From NCBI GenBank assembly GCA_009784575.1, contig WRBK01000001.1, positions 62,001 through 126,000 of the forward strand: a stretch of 64,000 bases of DNA, given 5' to 3'. The translations under genes were made by a program, and so were the position numbers. The notes under the pieces are model-generated. The model was given only the letters and a program-made list of their open reading frames with translations. It searched no databases and was not told the origin of the DNA. This DNA comes from Defluviitaleaceae bacterium (GTDB taxonomy: Bacteria; Bacillota; Clostridia; Lachnospirales; WRAX01). Numbering within the stretch: the stretch's first letter is position 1; every line of letters starts with the position of its first letter. Shown piece by piece: positions 61,781-64,000 of the stretch.

Positions 61781-62971
61781 TTATCCATTCATTTTATTAA
61801 AAGTTTGTCCTAAAATTTCTATGCCGCGCTCTAGTTGTTCATCTGATGGCGAAGAGAAGTTTATGCGGAAATATTGTGATTTTTGTGTGGGGTCTACAAA
61901 GAAAGCATTGCCCCAAACTATAGCCACGCCGCCATCAAGTGCTTGCGCACAATAATCTATCATATCTATATGCTCTGGCAAGCGGCAAAACACATATAGC
62001 CCGCCTTCTGGTTTAACATAGCTAACATTGTCGCCAAGATGTTTTTCTAGCATATCGAATGTTAGTTGCAGCTTGCCCCTGTACATACTACATACTTTTT
62101 CAATATGATTTGCAAGACCATTATCTTTCATAAACTCGTTTACAATCATTTGATTTAGCATAGGCGTATGTACATCGCTTGCTTGTTTTGCTACAGCCAT
62201 TTTTGTTGCATATTGTTTCGGTAAATGCATAAAGCCAACACGCAGACCAGGTGAAATAGTTTTGGAAAAACTGCCAGCATAAAGCACAATGTTTTCTGTA
62301 TCAAAAGACTTGATAGACGGGATGTTTTCACCAAAATAGCGCAATCTGCCGTATGGGTCATCTTCCAAAATAAGGGTGTTGTATTTAACGGCAAGCTCAT
62401 AAACACGTTTGCGCTTTTCAAGCGACATTGTCCAGCCTGATGGGTTTTGGAAATTAGGGATAACATAGATAAAACGGACATTTTTTTCGCGCTTTAAGGC
62501 TTCTTCCAACTTGTCCATATTCATGCCGTCAAATTCCATATCTATACCAACCACATTTGCGCGGTATGAAGCAAAAGAGTTCAAAGAACCTATGAAAGTA
62601 GGGTTTTCGGTGATGATGGTATCGCCATCATTGCAAAAAATCTTGGCGCATAGCTCTATACCCTGTGTTGCGCCAGATGTGATGATGAGGTCATTATCCT
62701 TGCCTGATATGCCGAATCTTTCGGCTTGATATGCAATTATTTGTTCACGAAGCGGCGCGTAGCCTTCTGATGGTCCATATTGTAATGCCAAAACTGGATG
62801 CTCTTTAAGAATTTTGTGGGAAAGCTCGGCTACTTCTTCTGCGGGAAAAGCAGCTGGAGAGGGGTTTCCTGCGGCAAAAGCAATGGCTTTGCCAGGCCCT
62901 GTTTTTTTCAAAATTTCGTATACAGCGGCGGGTTCTAGCTTTTGTACTCTGTCTGCAAAGTGCATATTCAT
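61781..62971 (-). CDS. PLP-dependent aminotransferase (class I/II, Aro8/LysN-like)
   Basis: 396 residues. Fold I aminotransferase: FAAGNPSPAAFP, ITSGATQGIELCAKIF, PNFQNPSGWTMSLEKR, LEDDPYGRLRYFG (PLP Asp/Tyr), AGSFSKTISPGLRVGFM (PLP Lys) and RINFSSPSDEQL. Substrate may be an aromatic amino acid or 2-aminoadipate. No HTH domain. ATG 62971 follows TTGAGGAGGAATACC; the track start is 5 codons earlier. Confidence 0.92.
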   Translation of the reverse strand: MNMHFADRVQKLEPAAVYEILKKTGPGKAIAFAAGNPSPAAFPAEEVAELSHKILKEHPVLALQYGPSEGYAPLREQIIAYQAERFGISGKDNDLIITSGATQGIELCAKIFCNDGDTIITENPTFIGSLNSFASYRANVVGIDMEFDGMNMDKLEEALKREKNVRFIYVIPNFQNPSGWTMSLEKRKRVYELAVKYNTLILEDDPYGRLRYFGENIPSIKSFDTENIVLYAGSFSKTISPGLRVGFMHLPKQYATKMAVAKQASDVHTPMLNQMIVNEFMKDNGLANHIEKVCSMYRGKLQLTFDMLEKHLGDNVSYVKPEGGLYVFCRLPEHIDMIDYCAQALDGGVAIVWGNAFFVDPTQKSQYFRINFSSPSDEQLERGIEILGQTFNKMNG

Positions 62972-63065
62972 GGTATTCCTCCTCAAAAAATTGTAAGATA
63001 TTACATAATCATAGCTATAGTATACAGTATTTTTTTGTTAAAGTCTACTATGGATTTATTGACTA

Positions 63066-63094
63066 TTGACTTTTTTCTTCAAATTTACTATATT
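63066..63094 (+). promoter_or_regulatory. Promoter for the phosphate acyltransferase gene
   Basis: TTGACT - 17 bases - TATATT, 58 bases before the GTG start. Confidence 0.75.
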
Positions 63095-63152
63095 AAGTGT
63101 ATGGAAACTTTGTTTCTAATTTAACGAAGGATGGGCAAAGGGGGAAAGATTA

Positions 63153-64000
63153 GTGTTAAAGAATTTTGAAGAACTAAAGGGCAAGGTGCTGAAAATCAAA
63201 GAAAAAAAGGTGATAGCACTTGCTTGTGCGGCGGACGCAGCATCTTTGGAGGCTCTGCGTGATGCTGAAAAAGAGCTTGGTGTAGACTATTTGCTGATAG
63301 GCGATGCCGCAGCTATCTTGGATGTGGCAGGCAAGGTCGGTTTTGATATTGACCAAGAAAAGATTTTGCAAGCGGATGATGAAGTGACGGCGGCGGAAAT
63401 GGCTGTAACCTTGGTTTGTGAAGGTCGCGCAGATATATTGATGAAAGGCAAAATGCAAACCGCAAGCCTGCTAAAGGCTGTTGTGGATAAGGAAAAAGGC
63501 ATAAGGACAGGTGGGCTGATGTCTCATATGGCTGTGCTAGAATGCCCTGCTTATCATAAATTAATTTATATCACAGATGGCGGCATGGTGACACAACCTG
63601 ATGCAGAGCAAAAGCGCGGTATCTTGATGAATAGTGTGGACTTTTTACGCCAAATGGGCTATGAAATGCCAAAGGCGGCTGTGCTTGCGGCTGTGGAAGC
63701 TGTCAATCCTAAAATGCAAGAAACTGTGGATGCAGCGGCACTGGCAGAGGCTAACGCTAAGGGTGAGCTTGCTGGTTGCATTGTGGAAGGACCGCTTTCT
63801 TTTGACCTAGCCATATCAGCAGAATCTGCTAAAACTAAAGGCGTAGAAAGCCACGTGGCAGGGGATGTTGATATATTTATTGCCCCAGAAATGGCTACGG
63901 GCAATATCCTTGCAAAGTCCTTGATATATCTTGCGGGTGCGAAAATGGCTGGTTGCATACTTGGTGCAAAAGCCCCCATTATCGTGGTCTCACGTGGGGC
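63153..64000 (+). CDS. Phosphate acetyl/butyryltransferase family protein (3' truncated by the window)
   Basis: GTG start after AAAGGGGGAAAGATTA; missed by the track because it runs off the edge. ~282 residues seen: LACAADAASLEALRDAEKELG, AAEMAVTLVCEGRADILMKGKMQTASLLKAVV, GGLMSHMAVLECPAYHKLIYITDGGM, VAAVEAVNPKMQETVDA and GCIVEGPLSFDLAISAESAKTKGV. Transfers an acyl group from CoA to phosphate; this short form is usual for phosphate butyryltransferase. A kinase gene should follow if it makes butyrate. Confidence 0.9.
   Translation, partial: MLKNFEELKGKVLKIKEKKVIALACAADAASLEALRDAEKELGVDYLLIGDAAAILDVAGKVGFDIDQEKILQADDEVTAAEMAVTLVCEGRADILMKGKMQTASLLKAVVDKEKGIRTGGLMSHMAVLECPAYHKLIYITDGGMVTQPDAEQKRGILMNSVDFLRQMGYEMPKAAVLAAVEAVNPKMQETVDAAALAEANAKGELAGCIVEGPLSFDLAISAESAKTKGVESHVAGDVDIFIAPEMATGNILAKSLIYLAGAKMAGCILGAKAPIIVVSRG

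Noticed and set aside
1-64000. CRISPR array, prophage or insertion sequence
   Set aside because: No regularly spaced repeats, integrase, transposase or phage structural genes were seen.

Overview
The window looks like the chromosome of a motile, fermentative, anaerobic low-to-medium GC Bacillota of class Clostridia. The evidence is gene order and content: a Gram-positive flagellar/chemotaxis cluster with cheC and cheD, the ffh-rpsP-khpA-rimM-trmD and ireB-ruvX-DUF1292-mltG-trmR-U32 runs, sepF-ylmG-ylmH, an RNase J, a selenium cluster with tRNA-Sec, and a phosphate acyl/butyryltransferase at the right edge. Many genes start with TTG or GTG placed behind strong GGAGG-type ribosome sites, so several starts here differ from the ORF track. 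No rRNA, CRISPR array, prophage or insertion sequence was seen.

Layout. 1-9.5 kb: the end of flhA, then flhF, flhG, a PilZ protein, cheC, cheD, the motility sigma factor, a FapA-like protein and four small envelope or unknown proteins. 9.5-11.1 kb: class II aldolase and a GNAT acetyltransferase. 11.1-15.7 kb: divergent SpoIID-like lipoprotein and serine hydrolase. 15.9-22 kb: a MacB-like ABC exporter operon with a large surface CARDB-type protein, then RNHCP, methyltransferase and rhomboid genes. 22.1-25.3 kb: selenium island, with tRNA-Sec, a terminator-like hairpin, selD carrying an in-frame UGA (Sec) and its own SECIS hairpin, yedF, a cysteine desulfurase and a DUF3343 protein. 25.3-44.6 kb: housekeeping operons (SRP, ribosome maturation, tRNA modification, RNase J, cell division, NAD synthesis, a GyrB/ParE paralogue). 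44.6-50.5 kb: a minus-strand set with a two-component system, AraC regulator, VOC proteins, radical SAM and zinc-ribbon genes. 50.7-58.8 kb: YibE/F, VanZ and MgtC-like membrane proteins, a restriction-modification pair whose nuclease carries an in-frame UGA, then an M-box magnesium riboswitch ahead of uppP and mgtE, and a decayed LCP gene. 58.8-64 kb: WYL regulator, glycosyltransferase, TPR-like membrane protein, aminotransferase, and the partial phosphate acyltransferase.

Most informative points: the selenocysteine SelD with a clear bacterial SECIS next to tRNA-Sec; a RuvX-DUF1292 reading-frame fusion that keeps an internal ribosome site; an Mg2+ riboswitch whose first gene is uppP, with an untracked short ORF between; a WYL regulator whose only well-placed start is ATC; and long terminator-like hairpins buried in the first codons of two genes. 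Several lesions (VOC/PhnB, LCP, restriction nuclease) are either real decay or base errors, and raw reads would separate these.
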